From an uncultured SAR86 cluster bacterium (GTDB taxonomy: Bacteria; Pseudomonadota; Gammaproteobacteria; Magnimaribacterales; D2472), in NCBI GenBank assembly GCA_902622845.1, contig CACNRI010000004.1:1-64000 (forward strand): 64,000 bases of DNA, read 5' to 3'. Made by a program: the position numbers and the translations under genes. The notes under the pieces were generated by a model. It was not told the DNA's origin. It worked only from the letters and a program-made list of their open reading frames with translations, and ran no database searches. Shown here in pieces: positions 54,447 through 62,612 of the stretch (positions within the stretch are counted from its first letter, which is position 1; each line of letters starts with the position of its first letter).

Positions 54447-55166
54447 ATGAAAGTCCTAAGCGTTAGAAATATATCAAAGTCTATTAAAAATAAGCAAATT
54501 ATTAACGAAATATCATTTAATATTTCGGAGGGCCAAATTGTTGGGCTTTTAGGGCCTAATGGCGCTGGTAAAACGTCAACTTTTTACTCAATTTTGGGAT
54601 TAATAAAAATAGATAGTGGAGAAGTTTTTCTTAATGACAAGAATATAACTATGATTCCTCCTCATAAAAGAGCCGAAGTCGGAATGAGCTATTTGCCTCA
54701 GGAACCATCAATATTTAGAAACCTATCAGTAAAATCAAATATTTTAGGCGTCGCAGAAAGAAATTTTTTAGAAAAAGAAGAGCTTATTAATTTTTATCAA
54801 AATACAATTGAAGAGTTTGGTCTTGAGTCTATTGAGAATTCAATGGGTTATGTGTTATCAGGCGGTCAAAGAAGAAAAGTTGAAATAGCTCGATGTTTAG
54901 CTGCAAAACCAAAAATAATACTTTTAGATGAGCCCTTTGCTGGCATTGATCCTCTTGCTATTGAAGATATTAAAAATGTTTTAAAGAGCCTTTCTGATAA
55001 AGGTATTTGTATCTTAATAACTGATCATAATCTGAGAGAAACTATAGATATATGCAATTATTCAATTGTCATAAAAGATGGAAGCATCCTCGATAAAGGT
55101 GAAAAAGATTATCTTATAAACAGCTCGCTCATTAAAAAGGAATACTTTGGAACAGTTTTTGATTGA
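54447..55166 (+). CDS. lptB: LPS export ABC transporter ATPase LptB
   Basis: LptB is the cytoplasmic ATPase that drives LPS extraction from the inner membrane. Walker A is GLLGPNGAGKTSTFYSILG, the Q-loop region is YLPQEPSIFRNLSVKSNI, the signature is LSGGQRRKVEIARCL, Walker B is IILLDEPFAGIDPLA, and the H-loop is ITDHN. Length is 239 residues. It follows lptA and overlaps mgtE. The partner permeases LptF/LptG are not in this window. Confidence 0.96.
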   Translation: MKVLSVRNISKSIKNKQIINEISFNISEGQIVGLLGPNGAGKTSTFYSILGLIKIDSGEVFLNDKNITMIPPHKRAEVGMSYLPQEPSIFRNLSVKSNILGVAERNFLEKEELINFYQNTIEEFGLESIENSMGYVLSGGQRRKVEIARCLAAKPKIILLDEPFAGIDPLAIEDIKNVLKSLSDKGICILITDHNLRETIDICNYSIVIKDGSILDKGEKDYLINSSLIKKEYFGTVFD

Positions 55167-56503
55167 TGGAAACCTACAATCAAGAGAAGATTTTTGAAAT
55201 ATTAAGCAAAAAATCTGAGGATAAATTTATTCAGATTCAAAGAATCCTCTCCAAAATGGATTCACATGAAATTGCTCACTGTCTTGAATCAACTCCCTCA
55301 GAGCAGCGAAAAGTAATTTGGTCAATTATAGATAAATCGAATGAAGCAGACGTGCTGAGCGAATTGGGCGAGGAAATTCAGCAAGATTTATTTGATGAAA
55401 TATCGAATGAAGAACTTCTAGATTTAGTTCAAAATCTAGAATTAGATGAAATGGTTGATATTCTTCAAAACCTTCCACAGCAAAGAATAAGTTTTCTTCT
55501 ATCAAAGATGACTAAAATTGATAGGGAAAGGGTTGAAATGGTTTTAGAGTATCCTGAGGATTCTGCAGGTGGCTTGCTTAATAATGATATTATAAGTGTC
55601 CAAAAAGATTCTTCTCTTAATTTAGTTCTTGAATATCTCAGATCAATTGGTGATATTCCAGAAAATACAGATAAATTATTTGTAGTCTCTAAAAATAATA
55701 ATTTTATTGGCGAGCTAAAGATTTCAAAAATTATCAGCTCAAATCCAGAGCTAAAAGTTTCAGATGTTATGAATGACAAACCACATACTTTTATGGTCAA
55801 TGAATCTGATAAAGAGGTTTCTAAATTTTTCGAACAAAATGATCTTATTTCTGCTGCGGTAGTTAATCATAAAAATGAGCTCATTGGCAGAATCACCATT
55901 GATGATGTCGTAGATGTCATTATTGAAGATGCAGATCAGAACTTTTTGAGTATGGCTGGAATTGCTGAAGATACTTTTTCACCTCCAGCAAGAGCTGCGC
56001 GAAGAAGGATTGTTTGGCTTGGTCTTAATCTCATCACAGCATTTGTAGCAGCTTTAGCAATAAATATTTTTCATGATGCAATTGATAAAATAGTATACCT
56101 AGCTGTTTTGATGCCAATTGTTGCAAGCATGGGAGGAGTTGCGGCAACTCAGACTTTAACGATTGTATTAAGGGGATTAACGTTAGAGCAAATCTCAAGT
56201 TCGAATCTTGGGTGGCTTTTCAAAAGGGAGCTAGCGGTTGCAATTCTCAATGGAATTGTTTTGTCTTTAATAATTAGTTTAGTTACTTATGTTTGGTTTA
56301 ATCAGTTTATTCTTTCAGCACTAATTGCTGCAGCAATGATAATCAATCTTCTTAGCTCAGTTGTTGCAGGTGTCTTTGTACCTATTATCTTAAGAAGACT
56401 AAATCAGGATCCTGCTATAGCTGGAAGTGTTATTGTGACAACAGTGACTGATGTTGTAGGTTTTGTTTCATTTCTGGGCCTAGCAACAATATTTTTACTA
56501 TAA
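55166..56503 (+). CDS. mgtE: Magnesium transporter MgtE
   Basis: MgtE is a magnesium channel gated by cytosolic magnesium. The N-terminal MgtE_N domain (about residues 20-125) is followed by two CBS domains (to about residue 250). Five membrane helices with LAVLMPIVASMGGVAATQTLTIVLRG and PIILRRLNQDPAIAGSVIVTTVTDVVGF complete the protein. I start at ATG 55166 (TGATG with lptB); the ORF track begins at a TTG one codon earlier. Its position next to lptB suggests that rpoN, hpf, ptsN and similar genes were lost from between. Confidence 0.95.
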   Translation: METYNQEKIFEILSKKSEDKFIQIQRILSKMDSHEIAHCLESTPSEQRKVIWSIIDKSNEADVLSELGEEIQQDLFDEISNEELLDLVQNLELDEMVDILQNLPQQRISFLLSKMTKIDRERVEMVLEYPEDSAGGLLNNDIISVQKDSSLNLVLEYLRSIGDIPENTDKLFVVSKNNNFIGELKISKIISSNPELKVSDVMNDKPHTFMVNESDKEVSKFFEQNDLISAAVVNHKNELIGRITIDDVVDVIIEDADQNFLSMAGIAEDTFSPPARAARRRIVWLGLNLITAFVAALAINIFHDAIDKIVYLAVLMPIVASMGGVAATQTLTIVLRGLTLEQISSSNLGWLFKRELAVAILNGIVLSLIISLVTYVWFNQFILSALIAAAMIINLLSSVVAGVFVPIILRRLNQDPAIAGSVIVTTVTDVVGFVSFLGLATIFLL

Positions 56504-58459
56504 CCTTTCAAGGCTTGGAGAATTCAGTGGCCCCTTCACTGAGTATTCTATAGTTGAAATATCTTCGATCTGATCTTCAAAAACATTTCCAATGATTGCT
56601 GTTCCAGCAGCTACGCCAAGACCACCAAAAATTGCTGCATACCAGGGTATATTTTCTTGAAGATTTAATTTTAAAGATAGCTCAAGATCTAACTTTTCAA
56701 AAGAACCAGCATTATTTTTAATAATAAAGCCATTCCAATCCATATTTCCGAAATCAGCCTCAAAAGAAAAATCATCAACAATTCTCCCATAATTTTGAGA
56801 AAAAATTATACTTCCGCTCCCCCTTTTAAACTTAATATATTGATTAGTTGACGATCCATCATAGCCATCAAAAAATGATTGAATGTTTAATAAGCCGATT
56901 AGATTTAGTAAAGCGGAATTTGGATTGCTTTGGTTTATTTGAAAATCTTTAGCTAAAAAATCTAAGCTTCCTTCTATATTTCTAAGTTCTAGAAGATTAT
57001 TCCACTGAATATTTATATTAGATTTAAAATAATTTATTGGTGGGAAATTTTGAAGCTTTAAAGCGTCTTTAATATCGTAAAATTCATATAAACCTTTAAT
57101 TTTGTAAAAATCTTGATTTGTATTAATGGATAAATAGGCAGGCTCATTTTCATAGTCAGATATTTTCAAGAAATCGCTATCGATATTTATGTTGTTTAAT
57201 GTAAGGACATCTCCATTCTTGAGATAGTAAAAATCTATTGCATTAAATACCGCGTCATTAAAAATGATATTGTCTCCAGTAACTCTGAACTTTAAGTTAG
57301 GGAGGGCAAAGCTTTCTTCTTCGGAATTCCCAAACTTAAAATTAATATTTGAGTCATAAAGATTAATTCTGAAAAAACTTGAATCATCTCTAACCAAAGA
57401 TCCTTTAAGATTTTCACTATTAAAATCTAAAGTGAGATTTCCTTCATTGAAGCTTCCTGATAGCTCAATACCAGATTTTTGATCTGAAAAGAAATTGAAT
57501 GCAGATGAATTTTGTATTTCATTACCTGATAGATATAGATTTATACTGAGGTCATTGAATGAAATAAAATTTTGTGAAAATACGTTATTGAAGTCTTCAA
57601 TAAATATATTAGTCTTAATATTAAATCCATCTTGTAGATATTTAATATCTGAAAGGTCTTGAAAACTTATAAAACCAAAATTTTTATTTTTGTTGTTTCT
57701 GAAGTCAGCAAAACCTGTTGTAAACAACTGAATGTCATTTTTAAAGTTTAAAACTCCCAGTGGAAGAATATTTTCAGCATATTCATTAATAGATTTGTGA
57801 TAAGAAATATAATTCAATTGCATTGTATCTACATTTAAGAATCCCGAAATTTCTTCAAATGGAAGGTCTTCGAATGAGCCTTTATCTAGTTTTATCTTAA
57901 CTTCTTGGGGGTCTGCAGTTATGAATGCTCGTTTAGCTGTTAATTTTCTCTCAGATCCTAAATTAAGAATTACATCTGAAATTATTAGTTCATTATTGAT
58001 GCTGATATCACCTTCATCTATATATTCAAAATATAACTCCTCGATATTGCCATCATCAATTATGTTTAATAAATTATTCTTTAGTCCAATAGAGTTTTCT
58101 GGGAGTAACGAAATATAATTCTCTGTTTTAATTTGAGTTGCATATATTTTTAAATATTTAAGTCTTCCCACATTATCAAAGAAATATCCAAGCAGATTAA
58201 ACCCAATCTTAATACTAATAATTTTAATGTCGCTACTTTTATTTTTGAGAACAACATCTTCAAATATTAATTCTGGATATAAGGGATTCTTGTTTGTTGT
58301 GACTTCCTTAAAACTAAATGAGTAATCTTGATACTTATATCTTTCTAAACTATTAGAAAAAATCTCTGGCTTACTTAAAAATAAAAAATAGGATAATGAA
58401 ATTACTATAAGTGGTGTAAATATCACTAAAAAAAATCTTAGTAAAAAAGTCTTCATCAT
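56498..58459 (-). CDS. YhdP-like AsmA-family envelope protein, about half usual length
   Basis: YhdP belongs to the AsmA-like bridge proteins that help move phospholipids to the outer membrane. An N-terminal membrane anchor (LLRFFLVIFTPLIVISLSYFLFL) is followed by a long beta-rich periplasmic region. The C-terminal signature ENIPWYAAIFGGLGVAAGTAIIGNVFEDQIEDISTIEYSVKG matches YhdP, as does the place after mreD. The E. coli protein has about 1266 residues; this has 653. Either the repeated middle has been shortened or the structure spans less periplasm. The rng and maf genes usually found here are absent. Confidence 0.8.
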   Translation of the reverse strand: MMKTFLLRFFLVIFTPLIVISLSYFLFLSKPEIFSNSLERYKYQDYSFSFKEVTTNKNPLYPELIFEDVVLKNKSSDIKIISIKIGFNLLGYFFDNVGRLKYLKIYATQIKTENYISLLPENSIGLKNNLLNIIDDGNIEELYFEYIDEGDISINNELIISDVILNLGSERKLTAKRAFITADPQEVKIKLDKGSFEDLPFEEISGFLNVDTMQLNYISYHKSINEYAENILPLGVLNFKNDIQLFTTGFADFRNNKNKNFGFISFQDLSDIKYLQDGFNIKTNIFIEDFNNVFSQNFISFNDLSINLYLSGNEIQNSSAFNFFSDQKSGIELSGSFNEGNLTLDFNSENLKGSLVRDDSSFFRINLYDSNINFKFGNSEEESFALPNLKFRVTGDNIIFNDAVFNAIDFYYLKNGDVLTLNNINIDSDFLKISDYENEPAYLSINTNQDFYKIKGLYEFYDIKDALKLQNFPPINYFKSNINIQWNNLLELRNIEGSLDFLAKDFQINQSNPNSALLNLIGLLNIQSFFDGYDGSSTNQYIKFKRGSGSIIFSQNYGRIVDDFSFEADFGNMDWNGFIIKNNAGSFEKLDLELSLKLNLQENIPWYAAIFGGLGVAAGTAIIGNVFEDQIEDISTIEYSVKGPLNSPSLERL

Positions 58460-58462
58460 TTT

Positions 58463-58936
58463 CTAAAGTTTGATTTTATTGGTTAATAATTTTCCGAGAC
58501 TAGGAATAACAAGATAAGAAACAAATGCAGAAAAAAAACTCAAAAAAACCAACAGATATTGAAAATTCATAGTGGTTAGCAAAATGCTCTTAAATCCAAC
58601 AAAAAAAGCAGTAAAAAAACTAAAAGCAATTGTTATCTGAAATGTTGAAAACATCCTTAGCCTAAAATAATTATAGTTTATAAGAAGAACTGTAAGTGTG
58701 AATAATGTTGCATGAAGGCCAAAAAAAACATTTTGGTGAAGATCTATAAAAAAACCAATATATGCTGCAAATAGCGAATTTATTTTTTGAGGGTTCACAA
58801 AGCACAAATAACATAAAAATAAATAGGTAAAATTGGAAACTATAAAAAAATCTATTAAGAATAAATTAACTTGCATATCAATTGAACTAAGGATAAGAAA
58901 TAATATAGTCAAAAAAATAAATCCGGATACTCTCAT
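58463..58936 (-). CDS. mreD: Rod shape-determining protein MreD
   Basis: MreD is an inner-membrane member of the elongasome. The 157-residue protein is almost entirely hydrophobic, with about five membrane segments; NSLFAAYIGFFIDLHQNVFFGLHATLFTLTVLLINY contains the conserved G-x-x-x-D region. Position after mreC with a 1-nt overlap makes the assignment secure. Confidence 0.9.
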   Translation of the reverse strand: MRVSGFIFLTILFLILSSIDMQVNLFLIDFFIVSNFTYLFLCYLCFVNPQKINSLFAAYIGFFIDLHQNVFFGLHATLFTLTVLLINYNYFRLRMFSTFQITIAFSFFTAFFVGFKSILLTTMNFQYLLVFLSFFSAFVSYLVIPSLGKLLTNKIKL

Positions 58937-59757
58937 TATTGAAGGACTCCAAAATAATTAGAGGATAGTGGATTTGCATTTAACTCGATAATTAATCTTA
59001 CCTCTTTAGGAGAAATATCTTGAATTTCATAAATACTTCCAATTTCGATTCCTTTTGGAAATATACCACCTAATCCGGATGAGAAAATCTGCTGATCTAA
59101 TTCAAAACTTTTCTCTTCTAAAGTCAAATCAACATCGCAAAATATTTTTCTAGGGATGCCTAATCCATTTGCTTCACAATAAAATTCATTTTCATTTTGA
59201 ATTGGTATCTTGTGACTTTTATCACTTAACAAAATTACTTCAAAAAGGTTTCTATTAATCCTAATTGATTGTCCTATTATGCCCTCAGAATTAATAACAA
59301 CTTTGAAAGAATCTACAATAGTTGATACTTCAGGCAATAAAAACATTCTGTGCTTATCGCAACAACGATACTTATTTACATCAAAACTCGCAACTTTAGC
59401 AGGAAGAAGATTTAAATTAGTGTTCTCTAAATTACTTATATCAGAGAAAAAATTCCTATTTAAAATTTTTTTATTTGAAATAACATAATTCTCAATTAAT
59501 TGCTTTTCTAGTTCTTCTTTAAGGTATTGAATTTCATCCTTAGCTCTTTTCGTATCCCAAATACTTGAAACTAATCTATATATTGGGCTGCTAATGTAGT
59601 CTTTAGAAAGTATCTGAATAGATATCGAAGAAGAATTATAGAAATTCTGAACAGGTTTAAAAGTACCAAATCTAAAATCTATAAATAAAACTAAAAGACA
59701 AATAATAAAAGTGGATATCAATAAAAACCTTGATGATCTATCGGGCAATCTTGCCAT
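58936..59757 (-). CDS. mreC: Cell shape-determining protein MreC
   Basis: MreC is the periplasmic scaffold of the elongasome. A short cytoplasmic start is followed by a membrane helix (FLLISTFIICLLVLFIDFRFG). A coiled coil lies around residues 70-95, and beta-domains with INSEGIIGQSIRINRNLFEVILLSDKSHKIPI follow. Length is 273 residues. It overlaps mreD by 1 nt and follows mreB after 1 nt. Confidence 0.93.
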   Translation of the reverse strand: MARLPDRSSRFLLISTFIICLLVLFIDFRFGTFKPVQNFYNSSSISIQILSKDYISSPIYRLVSSIWDTKRAKDEIQYLKEELEKQLIENYVISNKKILNRNFFSDISNLENTNLNLLPAKVASFDVNKYRCCDKHRMFLLPEVSTIVDSFKVVINSEGIIGQSIRINRNLFEVILLSDKSHKIPIQNENEFYCEANGLGIPRKIFCDVDLTLEEKSFELDQQIFSSGLGGIFPKGIEIGSIYEIQDISPKEVRLIIELNANPLSSNYFGVLQ

Positions 59758-59758
59758 A

Positions 59759-60808
59759 TTAATCAGTAGATAATAGGTCTATATTATATTTATCTATGAT
59801 TTCTAACGCTTGACCTCCCCCTCTTGCAACGCATGTCAAGGGATCTTCAGCGATGATTACAGGTATTCCAGTTTGAGATGAGATTAATCGATCTAGATCT
59901 CTCAAAAGCGCACCACCCCCAGTTAAAACAATACCTCTTTCTGCTATGTCAGCAGAGAGTTCAGGAGGAGATAGCTCGAGCGCATCTCTTATTCCTCTTA
60001 CTATTCCATTAAGTGGATCTTTCATAGCATCGTAAACATGATCACTAGAAAGACTGAATGTTTCAGGTATGCCCTCCGCTAAATTTCTGCCAGTAACCAT
60101 CATTTCTTGTTTTTCTGAGTCTTCAGAAGCACAACCAATTGTTTGTTTAATTTTTTCAGCCGTTGATTCTCCGATGACACATCCATAGTTCCTTCGAATA
60201 TAGGAAACGATTGATTCATCCATCTTATCTCCTCCGATTTTTACCGATTCAGCGTAGACAACTCCATTTAATGCAAGTATTGCAATTTCAGATGTGCCTC
60301 CTCCAATATCAATAACCATGCTTCCGCTGGCTTCTTCTACAGGCAGACCTGCACCAATTGCTGCAGCCATTGGTTCTTCAATAAGTTTTACATCTCTGGC
60401 ACCTGCACCAAGAACAGATTCTCTTATAGCTCTTCTTTCAACTTGGGTTGACCTACATGGAACACAAACTAGAATCCTAGGACTTGGTTTTATAAATCTT
60501 TGCTCATGGACAGTGGCGATAAAATGTTGAAGCATTTTCTCTGTTACCTGGAAATCAGCTATAACTCCATCTGATAAGGGTCTTATTGCTGTAATATTTC
60601 CTGGTGTTCTTCCAAGCATCTTCTTTGCTTCAGCACCAACTGCAACAACAGTTTTTTGACCTCTGGATTCTCTTATCGCTACAACCGAAGGTTCATTTAG
60701 CACTATTCCTACATCTTTTGTGTAAATTAAGGTATTTGCAGTCCCAAGATCTATTGATAGATCATTTGAAAAAAGCCCTCTAGCTGTTTTGAATAAGTTA
60801 AATTCCAC
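59759..60808 (-). CDS. mreB: Rod shape-determining protein MreB
   Basis: MreB is the bacterial actin that directs side-wall growth. [48 protein letters not shown] and [15 protein letters not shown] are the actin-fold nucleotide motifs. I start at GTG 60808, preceded by GAGGAAAATT, which gives the familiar length of 349 residues; the ORF-track TTG at 60820 overlaps that ribosome-binding site. A rod-shaped cell is implied. Confidence 0.96.
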   Translation of the reverse strand: MEFNLFKTARGLFSNDLSIDLGTANTLIYTKDVGIVLNEPSVVAIRESRGQKTVVAVGAEAKKMLGRTPGNITAIRPLSDGVIADFQVTEKMLQHFIATVHEQRFIKPSPRILVCVPCRSTQVERRAIRESVLGAGARDVKLIEEPMAAAIGAGLPVEEASGSMVIDIGGGTSEIAILALNGVVYAESVKIGGDKMDESIVSYIRRNYGCVIGESTAEKIKQTIGCASEDSEKQEMMVTGRNLAEGIPETFSLSSDHVYDAMKDPLNGIVRGIRDALELSPPELSADIAERGIVLTGGGALLRDLDRLISSQTGIPVIIAEDPLTCVARGGGQALEIIDKYNIDLLSTD

Positions 60809-60831
60809 AATTTTCCTCAAAAATATATAAA

Positions 60832-60861
60832 ATTACACTGCGTTAGGTTAACATCTCGCAA
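60832..60861 (-). promoter_or_regulatory. Probable mreB promoter
   Basis: On the minus strand TTGCGA (60861-60856) and TGTAAT (60837-60832) are spaced by 18 nt, about 24 nt before the GTG start. It shares the 74-bp divergent gap with the gatC promoter. Confidence 0.5.
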
Positions 60862-60867
60862 CTTTAA

Positions 60868-60873
60868 TATAAT
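60868..60873 (+). promoter_or_regulatory. -10 box of gatCAB
   Basis: A perfect TATAAT ends 9 nt before the gatC ATG. Transcription would begin 1-3 nt from the start codon. No Shine-Dalgarno sequence is present and the -35 is poor, which points to a leaderless or nearly leaderless mRNA. Confidence 0.5.
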
Positions 60874-60882
60874 ATCCTATAT

Positions 60883-61164
60883 ATGGACAATAAAACAGTT
60901 GAAACTATCTCTTATTTAGCTAGATTAAAGCTAGATAAGGATAAAAAAGAAAAAATTACCAAAGACCTAGAAAATATAATTGATTTCGTTGCTGAACTTC
61001 AAGATCTTAATACTGAAGATATAGTTCCACTTTCCAATCCGTTAGAAAAAGTAGCTCCTAAAAGAGAAGACTCAGTAACTTCAAAAAATAGAAAAGAAGC
61101 TTTTCTCTCGAACTCTCCTGAGTCAGATCAAGATTATTTTATGGTCCCAAAAGTCGTTGAATGA
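60883..61164 (+). CDS. gatC: Asp-tRNA(Asn)/Glu-tRNA(Gln) amidotransferase subunit C
   Basis: GatC stabilises the GatAB complex. The 93-residue protein shows VETISYLARLKLDKDKKEKITKDLENIIDFVAELQDLNTEDIVPLSNPL, the family signature, and ends with DQDYFMVPKVVE. It overlaps gatA by 4 nt and is divergent from mreB, as in many gammaproteobacteria. Confidence 0.95.
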   Translation: MDNKTVETISYLARLKLDKDKKEKITKDLENIIDFVAELQDLNTEDIVPLSNPLEKVAPKREDSVTSKNRKEAFLSNSPESDQDYFMVPKVVE

Positions 61165-62612
61165 GTATTAGATTTAAAACATTAGCTGAATTAAAAAGAC
61201 TTCTAGAAAATAAAGATATATCTTCCTATGAGCTGGTAAACGAAACCTTTAAAAATATTTCGTCAAGTAAAACGAATTCATTCATTACATTGGATGAAGA
61301 AGTTGCATTAAACAAAGCGAGAGATTTTGATGAGGGTAAAGTTGATGGTGATCTCGCAGGGATACCAATTGCCCAAAAAGATCTGTTTTGTACAAAAAAT
61401 TTAAGGACAACTTGTGGTTCAAAGATTTTAGAGAACTTTATTCCTCCTTATGATGCTACTGTTGTAGATAATCTCTCAGCAGCTGGCAGCATTTGTGTTG
61501 GAAAAACTAATATGGATGAGTTTGCAATGGGGTCCTCAAATGAAACTAGCTATTATGGGACAGTAAGAAATCCTTGGGATCTTGAAAGAGTTCCTGGAGG
61601 AAGCTCTGGAGGTTCAGCTGCAGCCGTTTCAGAAGGTCTTGTTTGCGCTGCAACTGGAACAGATACAGGCGGGTCTATAAGGCAACCAGCTGCATTATGT
61701 GGAATTACTGGTATAAAGCCTACCTATGGAAGAGCTTCAAGGTGGGGAATGATAGCTTTTGCTTCCAGTCTTGATCAAGCCGGAGCCTTTGCAAGAAATG
61801 CTGAGGATTGTGCTCTTTTACTAAATCATATTTGTAGTCATGACTCAAAAGACTCAACCTCAATTAGCGATGAACGAGAAAATTATCTAGATAATATTAA
61901 TAATGATCTAAAAGGTAAGAAAATTGGCATTATTAAAGAGTTCGATATTTCTAGTCTGAATAGAGAAGTTCAGGATTCTTTTGAACAATCAAAAAGAATA
62001 TTTGAAGCTTTGGGAGCAAGCTTTGTAGAGGTTTCAATGCCAAACATTAGACTCTCTGTTCCAACTTATTATGTAGTTGCTCCAGCTGAATGCTCATCAA
62101 ACCTTTCTAGATTCGATGGAGTTAAATACGGCTATAGAGCAAAAGATGTCGATAATTTAGAAGAACTATACGTAAAATCAAGATCTGAAGGTTTTGGGGA
62201 CGAAGTTAAAAGAAGAATCCTAATAGGAACATATGTTTTATCAGCGGGTTTCTATGACGCTTATTATAAGAAAGCTCAGCAATCAAGAAGAATGATAAAA
62301 AATGATTTTGTGGATGCTTTTAATGAAGTTGACATAATAATGTCTCCTTCATCACCAAGCTCTGCTTTTAAAATTGGTTCAAAAACAGAAGATCCGATTG
62401 AGATGTACCTAGAAGACTTGTTTACGATTTCTTCAAATCTTGCTGGTGTACCAGCAATGTCGATACCTCATGGTTTTTGTAACGGTCTGCCTATTGGTTT
62501 GCAGCTTATTGGAAATTATCTAGAGGAATCAAAGATATTAAATTTTGCTCACCAATATCAAAAAAATAGTGATTGGCATTTCAAAACTCCTGATCTTGGA
62601 GAGAGCTCATGA
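61161..62612 (+). CDS. gatA: Asp-tRNA(Asn)/Glu-tRNA(Gln) amidotransferase subunit A
   Basis: GatA releases ammonia from glutamine for transamidation. The amidase-signature triad is visible: the lysine in PIAQKDLF, the cis-serine in VPGGSSGGSAAAV and the nucleophilic serine in GTDTGGSIRQPAALCG. Length is 483 residues. It overlaps both neighbours by 4 nt. Whether the complex makes Asn-tRNA, Gln-tRNA or both depends on aminoacyl-tRNA ligases not seen here, apart from AspRS. Confidence 0.97.
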   Translation: MSIRFKTLAELKRLLENKDISSYELVNETFKNISSSKTNSFITLDEEVALNKARDFDEGKVDGDLAGIPIAQKDLFCTKNLRTTCGSKILENFIPPYDATVVDNLSAAGSICVGKTNMDEFAMGSSNETSYYGTVRNPWDLERVPGGSSGGSAAAVSEGLVCAATGTDTGGSIRQPAALCGITGIKPTYGRASRWGMIAFASSLDQAGAFARNAEDCALLLNHICSHDSKDSTSISDERENYLDNINNDLKGKKIGIIKEFDISSLNREVQDSFEQSKRIFEALGASFVEVSMPNIRLSVPTYYVVAPAECSSNLSRFDGVKYGYRAKDVDNLEELYVKSRSEGFGDEVKRRILIGTYVLSAGFYDAYYKKAQQSRRMIKNDFVDAFNEVDIIMSPSSPSSAFKIGSKTEDPIEMYLEDLFTISSNLAGVPAMSIPHGFCNGLPIGLQLIGNYLEESKILNFAHQYQKNSDWHFKTPDLGESS

